Of a DNA stretch of 64,000 bases, positions 27,749 to 36,039 are shown piece by piece. How positions within the stretch are numbered: position 1 is the stretch's first letter; the number at the start of each line of letters is the position of its first letter. The position numbers were made by a program, and so were the translations under genes. Under the pieces are notes generated by a model. The model was not told the DNA's origin and did not search any database. It saw only the letters and a list, made by a program, of their open reading frames with translations. Source of the stretch: a bacterium 1xD42-87 (GTDB lineage Bacteria; Bacillota; Clostridia; Lachnospirales; Lachnospiraceae); contig RAYM01000012.1 of the NCBI GenBank assembly GCA_003611805.1, positions 1-64,000 of the forward strand, given 5' to 3'.

Positions 27749-29437
27749 TCACCGCCAGTTTCCTTCCCGCAAAAACCGCTCCGCCATCGCCTCCGCCGCT
27801 GTGGTAATATGCTCGTCATACTTTAGCATCCGCAGAAGCGCGATGGCATTTCTGGTGGACGCCGGACCGTCCATTAATCTATAGGGAAAATAAATATCGT
27901 TCTCCTCGATCCGCTCCTCAAAGTGGTAATTGTCATATTCCCGCTCCAAAAGCTTCGTCAGCTCCACATCATGGGTCGCCGCAAAGCAGAGCGCATGTCC
28001 CGCCGCCAGCTTTTTCATAATCTGCGTGGAAGCCGCAATCCGCTCCACCGTGTTGGTTCCCCTGAGCACCTCATCCACAAAACAGAGCACCGGGCGTCCT
28101 TCCGCCTGTTCCACCTGATCCAGAATCCGCTTGATGGACTTGATCTCTACCATATAATAGCTGTCTCCGCCCGCCAGATCGTCCCGCAGCGACATGGACG
28201 AATAAATGCGGTAAAAAGGCGCTTCAAAACTTGCCGCCGCACAGGTGTGCACCGTCTGCGCAAGCAGCGCGTTCACCGCCACCGCACGCAGAAACGTAGA
28301 CTTTCCCGAAGCGTTGGAGCCGGTCAGCAGTACCCCTCTTTTCACCTCCAGATCGTTCGGCACCGCCTCCCGAAGCAGCGGATGGTACAACCCCCTGGCA
28401 CGCAGGGAAATCCCTTTCCCCGCTTCCTCATAAAGCGCCGGCACACAAAAGCCCTGCTCAAGACTTTTCCGAAAAGAGCCTGCCGCCACCGCACATTCCA
28501 GCTCCCCTGTCACAGTGATCAGCCGGTCCACCTCTCCCATGTGCTTCTGCAAGTTATGGAAAGCCCTGTTAAAGCGGATCAGATCCATATAGAACAGCAT
28601 CCGCAGATAGTCGAACAGAACCTCCAATGGATTGCCGCTCCCCTGTTTTGCGCCGGAAACGAGATAGGAGCTCTTCATAAATCCGCGCAGACTTTTACAT
28701 GCCTCCCTGACCGCCGCAAGCTCCTCTTCTATTCCGCTGATTTCCGCCTTTCCCAGCTCCTCCCCGCCCTTTAAGAGCCTTCTCACATAGGCGAAGCTGG
28801 TGATGTACGGCTCAATCTGCCGGTATTCCTTAAAATAATCAATCAGATTATGGCACAGAACCCCGAAGAGGCAGACCAGCCCCACCGACAGGGAAACAAA
28901 CATACCGCCTATACTGAGCAAAATGAGAATATCCCAGAAAAAGTATTTGTCGCTTTTCCGCTCCCCGAGCAAGTCCAGATGATCCAGATACTCGTAGATG
29001 GAGTGCCGTCCCGTCCGCCCGAGCATGAAAAAAATCCGCTGCAGCCTGTGCCGCTCCTCCTCCCGCTCCATAAAAAGCGCGATCCGCCGTTCCATTTTTT
29101 CAAGCTCGTCAGCATCCGCCGCAGGCGTCCGCAGCCTGTAGTACAGATACTCGTCGCCCGCCGCCGAGAGACAGGTGTTCATCCTCTGATACACCGCATC
29201 CATATACAGATCGTTCCATGTGATATCGTCGATCTGATCCGCCGTCCTGTGTTTTTCATAGTACATCCTGATATGGGAAAGTTCCTCCGCCCCGTAACTT
29301 CGTCCGGGCGGCATGCCGTAGCCCGCGTAAATCTGCTGCAGTTTTCTTTCCATAAATCTTCTGCTGTCCACATACTCCTTCGTCATCACAAGCACGATGG
29401 CAAGCAGAATCAGACATATAAAAATAAAAGCGTCCAT
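27749..29437 (-). CDS. Membrane-anchored MutS-family ATPase
   Basis: 562 residues. An N-terminal membrane helix (residues 3-20) and a hydrophobic pair in the middle (about 170-200, ILILLSIGGMFVSLSVGLVC) precede a C-terminal MutS ATPase domain. That domain has Walker A LLTGSNASGKSTF, Walker B LCFVDEVLRGTN and a switch His in AATHD. The mismatch-recognition domain of MutS is absent, so it is not the repair MutS. Homologues with this layout are common in Clostridia but not characterised. It follows a palindromic element and a deaminase gene on the same strand. Confidence 0.82.
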   Translation of the reverse strand: MDAFIFICLILLAIVLVMTKEYVDSRRFMERKLQQIYAGYGMPPGRSYGAEELSHIRMYYEKHRTADQIDDITWNDLYMDAVYQRMNTCLSAAGDEYLYYRLRTPAADADELEKMERRIALFMEREEERHRLQRIFFMLGRTGRHSIYEYLDHLDLLGERKSDKYFFWDILILLSIGGMFVSLSVGLVCLFGVLCHNLIDYFKEYRQIEPYITSFAYVRRLLKGGEELGKAEISGIEEELAAVREACKSLRGFMKSSYLVSGAKQGSGNPLEVLFDYLRMLFYMDLIRFNRAFHNLQKHMGEVDRLITVTGELECAVAAGSFRKSLEQGFCVPALYEEAGKGISLRARGLYHPLLREAVPNDLEVKRGVLLTGSNASGKSTFLRAVAVNALLAQTVHTCAAASFEAPFYRIYSSMSLRDDLAGGDSYYMVEIKSIKRILDQVEQAEGRPVLCFVDEVLRGTNTVERIAASTQIMKKLAAGHALCFAATHDVELTKLLEREYDNYHFEERIEENDIYFPYRLMDGPASTRNAIALLRMLKYDEHITTAAEAMAERFLREGNWR

Positions 29438-29463
29438 TTACCCTCCATGAGTCGAAATCAAGC

Positions 29464-29570
29464 GGAGAATGCCGTATTTCAGGCATTCTCCTGCGTGAGA
29501 GTGATTTGCAAGCAAATCTGTAATTTCTTTGCGAGGCAGCCTTTGCTGCGAGTGATTAGAAGTTCTTCTC
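29464..29570 (-). repeat. Modular palindromic element, copy upstream of the MutS-like gene
   Basis: Contains a perfect GGAGAATGCC/GGCATTCTCC hairpin (29464-29491), identical on both strands to the copy at 39858-39885. On the minus strand it is preceded by an arm GAGAAGAACTTCT, a GCAGC/GCTGC hairpin, a GATTTGC/GCAAATC hairpin and a closing CTCTCACGC. It fills the gap between the deaminase stop and the MutS-like start. Confidence 0.85.
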
Positions 29571-29576
29571 CCGCTT

Positions 29577-30881
29577 TTATCTGAGACTGTCTATTATCTC
29601 ATTCGCCTTTCCGTAAATCTCTTTTTCATCTATCTTATTCGCAAACTGTCCGTTCTCATACAAAATCCGTCCCCGGATCATCGTCATTTTCACATTCTGC
29701 TTGCTGCCGCTGTATACGATATTTTTTGGAATGTGATTGAGGGGCTGCATATTGGGCTGATGTAAATCGATCATAATCACATCCGCCTGTTTTCCCGCCG
29801 CAAGCACGTCCGTATCCAGCAGACTCATGGCTTTCGCGCCGTTTACCGTAGCCATCTTCAAAACCTCCAGCGCGTCCACAGCCGCCGCGTCCTGCTCTTT
29901 TAACTTCGCAAGCCCCGTAACCAAAAACATTTCACGGAACATATCCAGACAGTTGTTGCTTGCCGGACCGTCCGTGCCGATCGCCACGTTAATGCCCCGT
30001 TTCAGATACGCAGAAATCGGCGCGATGCCGCTTGCCAGTTTCGTGTTGGAACCGGGATTCGTCACCACGCTTAAACCCCGTTTCGCAAAAATGTCCATAT
30101 CTTCTTCATCCAGCCAGACACAGTGGTAGCCGCCCCCGCCATAATCGAACATGCCAAGGGAATCTAACAGCTTCACGGGAGACATGCCGTAACGCTCCTT
30201 ACAGCCGTCCACCTCCGCCTTCGTCTCGGACAGGTGCGTAAATACCGGCGCCTTGTACTTGTGTGCCATAGCCGCCACCTGTTCCAAAAGTGTCTTCGAG
30301 CAGGTATATTCCGCATGAAAACCGATAAAGTAGGAATGCAGCGGATCCAACTCATTCAGCGTATGATACCGTTCCTCCATCTGTCTGAGGGATTGATCAA
30401 AGTTATCCTGTCCGCTGATACCGCTGACCTGCACACAGCGCATTCCCATCTCCACACAGGCTCTCGCCGTCGTCTCCGGGGTCAGGTACATATCGAAAAT
30501 GGATGTAATGCCGCTGGTCAGATACTCCAATACCGCCAGCTTCGTGAGATGGTAAATCATCTCCCCGTCAAGCTTTGCTTCCATCGGGAATACCTGCTTA
30601 AACAGCCAGTCCTGCAGCGGCAGGTCGTCTGCATAGGAGCGCAGAAACGTCATTGCCGAGTGAGTGTGCGCATCCTTAAATCCTGGCATCAAAAGATTGC
30701 CGCCGCAGTCAATCTCCCTGTCCCAGAGAATGCTTTCGATGGAAAGAGACTGGCAGATTGCCGCCGCGTCACCGCCCTCTCCCACATAAAGAATTTTGTC
30801 ATCCTGCACCCAGAGCTCGCCTTCCATGATAGCTGTCGTTTCCATTGTCAGGATTTTTGCATGGTAAAATCTGTAGTTCAT
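29577..30881 (-). CDS. mtaD: Amidohydrolase: S-adenosylhomocysteine/methylthioadenosine deaminase type
   Basis: 434 residues of the TrzN/AtzA/MtaD amidohydrolase group. Metal and catalytic residues appear as KDAHTHSAM, FHAEYTCS, THLSETKAEV and GTDGPASNN. The expected reaction is deamination of the adenine ring of SAH, MTA or adenosine analogues. A truncated hydrolase gene, cytidine deaminase and purine nucleoside phosphorylase lie upstream on the same strand, supporting nucleoside salvage. The exact substrate cannot be told from the sequence. Confidence 0.87.
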   Translation of the reverse strand: MNYRFYHAKILTMETTAIMEGELWVQDDKILYVGEGGDAAAICQSLSIESILWDREIDCGGNLLMPGFKDAHTHSAMTFLRSYADDLPLQDWLFKQVFPMEAKLDGEMIYHLTKLAVLEYLTSGITSIFDMYLTPETTARACVEMGMRCVQVSGISGQDNFDQSLRQMEERYHTLNELDPLHSYFIGFHAEYTCSKTLLEQVAAMAHKYKAPVFTHLSETKAEVDGCKERYGMSPVKLLDSLGMFDYGGGGYHCVWLDEEDMDIFAKRGLSVVTNPGSNTKLASGIAPISAYLKRGINVAIGTDGPASNNCLDMFREMFLVTGLAKLKEQDAAAVDALEVLKMATVNGAKAMSLLDTDVLAAGKQADVIMIDLHQPNMQPLNHIPKNIVYSGSKQNVKMTMIRGRILYENGQFANKIDEKEIYGKANEIIDSLR

Positions 30882-30884
30882 AAC

Positions 30885-31148
30885 TCAGCTTTTCTCCTCC
30901 TTATTCTCTGGCGCTATTTCCGTTTCACACCGTATCACATGTTCTTCTATCAGACGATTTACCGTTTCCGGGGCATCCCAGACAAACACGCTGTATTTTC
31001 CCTCAAAATATGCTATCTGCTTATCAAACAGGTGATGATCCGCAGTCAGTCCGGGCAGAAAAACAAGCGTCACTTTCGCGCCCTTCTCTTTCCTGATCCA
31101 GTAATGAATCACACCGCAGCGTGTACGGTATTCTCTTTGCAGTAACAT
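30885..31148 (-). pseudogene. Internally deleted alpha/beta hydrolase
   Basis: An 87-residue frame. The first 60 residues match the start of an alpha/beta hydrolase (VTLVFLPGLTADHHLFDKQI with oxyanion-type PGL, then YSVFVWDAP). The nucleophile elbow, acid and His regions are missing. The sequence jumps to a short acidic tail (NRLIEEHV...ENKEEKS) like a hydrolase C-terminus. This suggests an in-frame internal deletion. It retains an ATG 4 bp upstream of the deaminase frame and may only serve translational coupling. Confidence 0.6.
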
Positions 31149-31159
31149 GAATACGTCTC

Positions 31160-31318
31160 CTACTCTCGTTTGCAGTGCAGCCCGAAAAGCCTGCGCCTTT
31201 CCTCGCTCGCGGGCTGTCTACGCTCCGTTCCGTGCCGGACAAGCGCCACTGGCGCTTAGCACCGCCCTATCAAAGATGGCACAGCCCAGTCCGCCTGCAA
31301 ACAGTCGGTTTGTCTCTG
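31160..31318 (-). repeat. Palindrome-rich element between the cytidine deaminase and the hydrolase remnant
   Basis: GC-rich intergenic stretch with CAGCCCG (31178-31184)/CGGGCTG (31210-31216) and a perfect AAGCGCC/GGCGCTT hairpin (31241-31257). It starts at the cytidine deaminase stop (TGACAGAGAC on the minus strand) and runs to about 10 bp before the next ATG. It has the same placement rule as the other palindromic elements but a different sequence. Confidence 0.5.
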
Positions 31319-31795
31319 TCACCTTTGGCACTGCTCATTGCCATCGCGCAGGTTCTCCGGTCCAAAGCTCTCGGGAAGAAGCGCCGCCAGCGTCATCACA
31401 CGATAGTCCTCCTCCGATTTCGCCACGATAATCCGAAAGCGTTCCGGCTCGCAAAACTCCCTCATTACCTGCCTGCACACACCACAGGGGTAGGCATACT
31501 GCGTCAGCTCCTCCCCCTCGGGACTTCCTACAATGGCAATCGCCGTAAACTCCCGCATTCCCTCGCTGACCGCCTTAAAAAACGCCGTCCGCTCGGCACA
31601 GTTGCTCGGTCCGTAAGCCGCATTCTCGATATTGCATCCTGTGACAATCTGCCCGTCTGCCGTAAGCAGCGCCGCCCCCACCTGATAATGGGAATAAGGC
31701 GAGTAGGATTTCCTTCTCGCCTCGATCGCCGCCTTAATCAATTCGCGTATGCTGTCTGCTGTCAAATTTTCGCTCTCTTTCATGCTGACACCCAT
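31319..31795 (-). CDS. cdd: Cytidine deaminase
   Basis: Homotetrameric-type cytidine deaminase that converts cytidine and deoxycytidine to uridine forms. The zinc site is clear: the NCAERTAF block (Cys-Ala-Glu) and PCGVCRQV (PCxxC). The substrate-binding YSPYSHYQVGAALL is also present. The start is uncertain among ATG 31795, ATG 31783 and an upstream TTG; 31795 was chosen. The C-terminal tail of about 20 residues after RVMTLAALLP runs to the edge of a palindromic element. Confidence 0.92.
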   Translation of the reverse strand: MGVSMKESENLTADSIRELIKAAIEARRKSYSPYSHYQVGAALLTADGQIVTGCNIENAAYGPSNCAERTAFFKAVSEGMREFTAIAIVGSPEGEELTQYAYPCGVCRQVMREFCEPERFRIIVAKSEEDYRVMTLAALLPESFGPENLRDGNEQCQR

Positions 31796-31865
31796 GTTTC
31801 CGCTCTGCAAAATCTCCAATTAACCATTCCTTTTTGATACTCGAATCATACCATATTCCGAAACA

Positions 31866-32699
31866 TTAAATAAACGCCTTAAACTTCGTGATCGACTCCA
31901 CCAGCAGCTCCTCAAACTTGGGCGCCACCGCGTTCGCCGCCTCCTGCACCTCCTCGTGGGTTAAGGGCGCGCTGTTCATCCCTGCCGCCAGATTGCTGAC
32001 GCAGGACACGCCGCAGATCTTCATGCCCATATGGTTCGCCGCGATCGCCTCCACAACGGTGCTCATGCCGACCGCGCTGGCTCCCATCTTATAGAGCATC
32101 TGAATCTCGGCGGGAGACTCAAAGGAAGGTCCCGTAAGCTGCGCGTACACACCCTCAAACAATTCGATATCGTTCTCTTTTGCCGTCTCCCTGATAATCC
32201 CCTGTAAATCCTCGTCATAGACATGAGACATATCCGGGAATCTGGTGCCGAGTTCTTCAATATTTGGTCCGATCAGCGGATTCGGCGCAAACAGGGAAAT
32301 GTGATCCTGAATCAGCATCAGGCTGCCCGCATGAAACGCCGGATTGATGCCGCCGGAAGCATTCGTCAGGAAAAGCACTTTCGCACCCATCATCTTCATC
32401 AGCCGCGCTGGCAATACCACGTCCGTGATCGGATATCCCTCGTAATAGTGTACCCGCCCCTGCATCAGCACAACGGGCACTTCATTGATGTAGCCGAAAA
32501 TAAACTTCCCGGCATGTCCCGGCACGGTGGATACAGGAAATCCTTCGATCTCACTGTAGGGAAGTTCCGCCTTCACATCCACAACTTTTGCGAAGTTGCC
32601 AAGGCCGGAGCCGAGAACTACCGCCACCTTCGGCTCGAAGTCAATTTTTGCTTTGTAGCAGTCGTAGCATTTTAAGAGTTTATCATATACAGGATTCAT
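31866..32699 (-). CDS. punA: Purine nucleoside phosphorylase (trimeric type)
   Basis: 277 residues. Phosphorolysis of inosine, guanosine and deoxy forms to the free base and ribose 1-phosphate. Family blocks are VVLGSGLGNFA (phosphate Ser), the VPGHAGKF loop, VLMQGRVHYYEGY, FLTNASGGIN and the base-binding VGMSTVVEAIAANHMG. It lies upstream of the cytidine deaminase on the same strand. A 35-bp hairpin immediately precedes its start codon. Confidence 0.95.
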   Translation of the reverse strand: MNPVYDKLLKCYDCYKAKIDFEPKVAVVLGSGLGNFAKVVDVKAELPYSEIEGFPVSTVPGHAGKFIFGYINEVPVVLMQGRVHYYEGYPITDVVLPARLMKMMGAKVLFLTNASGGINPAFHAGSLMLIQDHISLFAPNPLIGPNIEELGTRFPDMSHVYDEDLQGIIRETAKENDIELFEGVYAQLTGPSFESPAEIQMLYKMGASAVGMSTVVEAIAANHMGMKICGVSCVSNLAAGMNSAPLTHEEVQEAANAVAPKFEELLVESITKFKAFI

Positions 32700-32734
32700 A
32701 TACTTACCGCCTTTCCCTTTTTTATGGTAAGTAT
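32700..32734 (-). promoter_or_regulatory. Hairpin abutting the purine nucleoside phosphorylase start codon
   Basis: On the minus strand ATACTTACC and GGTAAGTAT form a perfect 9-bp stem; the ATG follows the right arm directly. The 17-nt loop holds the purine-rich GGGAAAGG, the only candidate ribosome binding site. This fills the entire gap to the upstream gene. It may present or hide the site in the mRNA. Confidence 0.5.
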
Positions 32735-32735
32735 A

Positions 32736-33578
32736 TCACACTCTCCCCGGTTTGACATCCATTTTCTCCGCGATCAGAATATCCATACAGTGCTGGTGGG
32801 GCACGCCGCCGCTATCGCAGTCAAATATGATTTCGTCACCGGCATGAAAGAGCCAGTCATGGTACAGCCCCTGCAGTTCCCCGGAACGCCAGCTGCCCCG
32901 CTCGACCTCTATCGGCTCCCGGTCCGGCGCAGGATCAATAAAGGGCTTATCCACAAAGACATTGACCGCATGGATGCCTCCGGCTGTCGTGTGTTCCTTG
33001 AGGCTGGAAATCACTTCTCCCCGCAGCTTTCTCGGGATATAGTGGAGTACCCCGCTGGAAAACACAATGTCGAAGGAAGTGTCTGGTCTGTAATCCAGCA
33101 CATCCGCCTGAAAGAAATCAATCTGTACCCCGTGCCGCTTTGCCAGACTGCGCGCCTTGTCAATCCCTGTCTGTGCGGCGTCGAAGGCAGTAACAAGATA
33201 GCCGTTTTTTGCAAGAAAAACCGCATCCTTCCCCTCCCCGCAGCCGATCTCCAGAACCCGGTAAGGTTTTACGGGCGGCTTGATTTTCATAATCTCATAG
33301 CACAGCTCGTTTGGCTGCAGCCCCCAGTAATATGCCTCATTCCCATACCGTTTTTCATAGTCTGTCACGGGCGCAGCGCTGTACCCTAAGAGGGTATCCG
33401 TCGTCGTGCCCAGAATATGCGCAAGCTGCGGCAAAAGGCTGATGTCCGGGTATGCCGTGCCGTTCTCCCACTTGGAGACCGCCTGAAAGGAGACGTTCAG
33501 ACAATCGGCAATCTTCTGCTGGGTGTAGCCCAACTGCTTCCTCTTTTTCATTATAATCGTTCCTATATTGTCACTCAA
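32736..33578 (-). CDS. XRE DNA-binding domain fused to a class I SAM methyltransferase
   Basis: 280 residues in one frame. Residues 1-65 are a Cro/C1-type helix-turn-helix (KKRKQLGYTQQKIADCLNV, then AVSKWENGTAYPD). Residues of about 95-215 form a TehB-like Rossmann methyltransferase with the SAM-binding motif VLEIGCGEGKDAVFLA, an acidic end of strand 2 (VTAFDAA) and motif IV FDIVFSSGVLHY. The C-terminus adds a short beta region. A regulator whose DNA binding answers to SAM or to a modified substrate is possible; function not established. Confidence 0.83.
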   Translation of the reverse strand: MSDNIGTIIMKKRKQLGYTQQKIADCLNVSFQAVSKWENGTAYPDISLLPQLAHILGTTTDTLLGYSAAPVTDYEKRYGNEAYYWGLQPNELCYEIMKIKPPVKPYRVLEIGCGEGKDAVFLAKNGYLVTAFDAAQTGIDKARSLAKRHGVQIDFFQADVLDYRPDTSFDIVFSSGVLHYIPRKLRGEVISSLKEHTTAGGIHAVNVFVDKPFIDPAPDREPIEVERGSWRSGELQGLYHDWLFHAGDEIIFDCDSGGVPHQHCMDILIAEKMDVKPGRV

Positions 33579-33764
33579 ATTCCTTTCCTCCCATCTGTAT
33601 CTGCCCTGTTGTTTCTAATCATAACAAGATACCTTTGGTTCCACAATAACCCGTATGTTGAAACACAGGTGAAAGCTCAACCAGAAGGCGAAAAAAGAAC
33701 CCTGAAATGAGTATTCCCCATACCAGAGTTCCCTTGCCTGTGACGCATAAAAGCACGCCGCCTT

Positions 33765-33995
33765 TTAATCTGTCCGAACATTTTGTGCTTTCACACGCTG
33801 ATATTCCTCCACAGTGACATCCAGTCCGGCGCACGCTTTTTCCAGACTAATCCCAAAGTTCTTCATAGCCGCTTCAATGTTATGTATCTTCCTTCTTCCT
33901 TCCCTTCTTCCTTTCCTTCTTTTTTTCCCCGCATATAACCCGCAGTTTCTCCGTCCTCATAGGTCACCCGCATCGTATATTCTTCGTTATACTCA
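33765..33995 (-). pseudogene. Remnant of an Rpn/PD-(D/E)XK transposase-like nuclease (C-terminus)
   Basis: On the minus strand a piece reading MRVTYEDGETAGYMRGKKEG runs through repeated KKEGKEEGKEEG. It continues, after a frameshift, as EAAMKNFGISLEKACAGLDV and ends VEEYQRVKAQNVRTD. The KEEG-repeat hinge followed by an LEKAC-type helix is characteristic of the C-terminus of these nucleases. The catalytic domain is gone. The 180 bp between it and the XRE-methyltransferase start hold nothing recognisable. Confidence 0.6.
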
Positions 33996-33997
33996 TA

Positions 33998-34270
33998 TTA
34001 TTTCCCCGTTTTCTTCCCATACCGCATCGGCTCCGCCACCGTCCTGTTAAAGAACGCAATTAACGGTCCCATAAAGAATGCCGTCACCACCGTGCCAATC
34101 CCCACAGTCGCGCCGAAAAGAAACCCTACAATAGTGCAGAATAAATCCGAGGATATCCGGCAAAACTGAAATTTCCACCGTTTCTTTTCCGAGAGGATCA
34201 GAGACACAGCATCGTATGTAGAAACGCCCATATCCGCCGTGAAATAGAGGGCGGAGTACGCTTCTGCATT
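33998..34270 (-). pseudogene. C-terminal fragment of a YczE/YitT-type membrane protein
   Basis: The frame reads ALYFTADMGVSTYDAVSLIL, then ICR-like FCRISSDLFCTIVGFLFGAT and GIGTVVTAFFMGPLIAFFNR. This matches the second half of YczE-like integral membrane proteins. The N-terminal half is absent: sequence upstream of 34270 is out of frame and unrelated. An internal ATG at 34231 gives a 77-residue frame, but a working protein is unlikely. Confidence 0.6.
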
Positions 34271-34326
34271 CCTACCCCCATCCCACGAAGCGTCTCTTCC
34301 GCCTCTGTACCGTCCCTGTCAGGCCG

Positions 34327-35232
34327 TCAGTGTCCGAGCAGTCCCTTGTTCTCCAGGAACTCCCTCGCCACGTCCCTGTCCTCCCTGCCGTTCACTTCCA
34401 CCTCATAATTCATCTGCTGCATCTCAGCCTCAGTAATCAGCCCGTTCATTTTCTCAAGAACACCCCGCAGCTTGGGGTACTTATCCAGCGCATCCTTTCT
34501 CACGACCGTTCCGGCATCATAGGTTTCAAAGAAAACCCGGTCGTCCGCAAGCAGTACCAGATTGTTGGCGGCAAGCTGCGCATCCGTCGTGAACGCGTTG
34601 ATCACATCCACTTCCTCGTTCTTTAGCGCCTCGTATTTCAATGCAATCTCCATCTGCACGGTATCCTCAAACTGCATACCGTACGCTTCGCAGAGCCGGG
34701 GATACCCGGTTTCCAGCTCAATGTAATCCGGATTGCCGCCAAATACCAGTTCCCCGGAAGCCGCCGCAAGCTCCGAATAGGTAGTAAGGCCGTACTGCTC
34801 TGCCGTATCCTGTCTGACCGCCAGCCCGTAAGTGTTGGAGAAGCCATACAGCCCCGTCCACGTCAGGCCGAGGGCATCATACTCAGATAATAATTCCTCG
34901 TAGAGCTTATCATCATCCTTCTCCATCTCCTCTTTCTTCAGCACGTTCAGCCACGCCGACCGGGTGTACTCCGGGTACAGGTCGAACTCTCCCTTCACAA
35001 GCGCAGGATGGATGTTTGTGGTGCCGCCTCCCACGCCTTTTGTGATCTCCACTTCATAATCCGTCCCGTCCTCAATCAGCTGCGCCAGTATCTCCGTCAG
35101 AATATACTGCTCCGTCATGGGCTTTGACGCAATCTTTATCGTCTCCTTCTCCCCGCAGGCACCAAACCCGCATACCATGCCCGCCAATGCCAGCACCGCA
35201 ATTCCCTTTTTGATTCCATTTGTATTTTTCAT
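34327..35232 (-). CDS. Osmoprotectant ABC transporter substrate-binding lipoprotein (OpuBC/OsmF type)
   Basis: About 301 residues. An N-terminal signal peptide with lipobox-like GFGACGEK is followed by the glycine betaine/choline-binding fold: IKIASKPMTEQYILTEILAQ, then KGVGGGTTNIHPALVKGEFD and LYPEYTRSAW. The start was set at ATG 35232 after GGAGG. It is the last gene of a permease-ATPase-binding protein operon, with a palindromic element between it and the ATPase. The ligand is probably a quaternary ammonium compound such as choline, carnitine or betaine. Confidence 0.88.
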   Translation of the reverse strand: MKNTNGIKKGIAVLALAGMVCGFGACGEKETIKIASKPMTEQYILTEILAQLIEDGTDYEVEITKGVGGGTTNIHPALVKGEFDLYPEYTRSAWLNVLKKEEMEKDDDKLYEELLSEYDALGLTWTGLYGFSNTYGLAVRQDTAEQYGLTTYSELAAASGELVFGGNPDYIELETGYPRLCEAYGMQFEDTVQMEIALKYEALKNEEVDVINAFTTDAQLAANNLVLLADDRVFFETYDAGTVVRKDALDKYPKLRGVLEKMNGLITEAEMQQMNYEVEVNGREDRDVAREFLENKGLLGH

Positions 35233-35257
35233 GTTCTCCTCCATTCCATCTCTAATC

Positions 35258-35322
35258 CCATGATTCCGCTTTAGCGGAATCTCAAATCAGTGCGGAGAAT
35301 GCCGCTTTTCTTACGCTCCGCA
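35258..35322 (-). repeat. Partial modular palindromic element upstream of the osmoprotectant-binding protein
   Basis: On the minus strand: GCGGCATTCTCCGCACTGATTTGA (half of the conserved hairpin plus tail, 35284-35307), then an ATTCCGC/GCGGAAT hairpin (35263-35280). The tail matches GGCATTCTCCGCACCGATTTGA of the copy at 39876-39897 with one change. The left half is lost into the 3' end of the ATPase gene. Confidence 0.7.
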
Positions 35323-36039
35323 AAGCAGCTGCTTTACAAACGCATCCCGCGGCTTCTCCAAAAGCTCTTCTCTGCCGCCCTCCTGCCAGATCATACCGTC
35401 TTTCATAATCAGAATGCGGCTGCCCAGCTTGAACGCCTCCTCTATATCATGGGTAATAAACACAATCGTTATGCCCGTTTTTTTCTGCAGACCGGAAAGC
35501 TCCCCCTGCAATGTGCGTCTCGTGATTTCGTCCACCGCCCCGAAAGGCTCGTCCATCAGCAGGATATCCGGGGACGCCGCCATCGCTCTGGCGATGCCCA
35601 CCCGCTGTTTCTGCCCGCCGGAAAGCTGCCTGGGAAACCGTCCCGCCAGTTCTGCCGGAAGATCAACCATCGCTAGCATTCTCTCCGCCATCACACGCCT
35701 GTCCTCCTTCGACAGCTTTTTGTCGAGGCAGGGAACATAGCATATATTGTCCTGCACCGTCATGTGCGGAAACAGTTTGGCGCCCTGCACGGCATAACCG
35801 ATCCTTTTTCGCAGATCGGTCAGGCTGCACGCCGACAGCCGCTCTCCTTCCACCAGCACCTCACCCGCCGCAGGCAGCACCAGACCGTTTATCAGCTTGA
35901 GGAGCGTCGTCTTCCCGCACCCCGACGGACCGATGATCACCAGAAACTCTCCCCGCTCCACGTCAAGAGATACCCGCCGCAGCACCTCGTGGCTGCCATA
36001 GGCCGCCGACACATTCCGTATTTCAATCGCCCTGCTCAA
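35311..36039 (-). CDS. Osmoprotectant ABC transporter ATP-binding protein
   Basis: 242 residues with Walker [10 protein letters not shown], the LSGGQKQRVGIARA signature, Walker B ILLMDEPFGAVDE and the H-loop FITHD. It most resembles OpuBA/OpuCA ATPases but stops at about 240 residues, so it lacks the C-terminal CBS domains that sense ionic strength in OpuA and OpuC. It overlaps the permease gene by 17 bp. Confidence 0.9.
   Translation of the reverse strand: MSRAIEIRNVSAAYGSHEVLRRVSLDVERGEFLVIIGPSGCGKTTLLKLINGLVLPAAGEVLVEGERLSACSLTDLRKRIGYAVQGAKLFPHMTVQDNICYVPCLDKKLSKEDRRVMAERMLAMVDLPAELAGRFPRQLSGGQKQRVGIARAMAASPDILLMDEPFGAVDEITRRTLQGELSGLQKKTGITIVFITHDIEEAFKLGSRILIMKDGMIWQEGGREELLEKPRDAFVKQLLCGA

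Noticed and set aside
29577-30881. Guanine deaminase or atrazine-type chlorohydrolase as identity of the amidohydrolase
   Set aside because: Length and motif spacing fit the MtaD/SAH deaminase group better, and the neighbours are nucleoside salvage genes; the substrate remains open.
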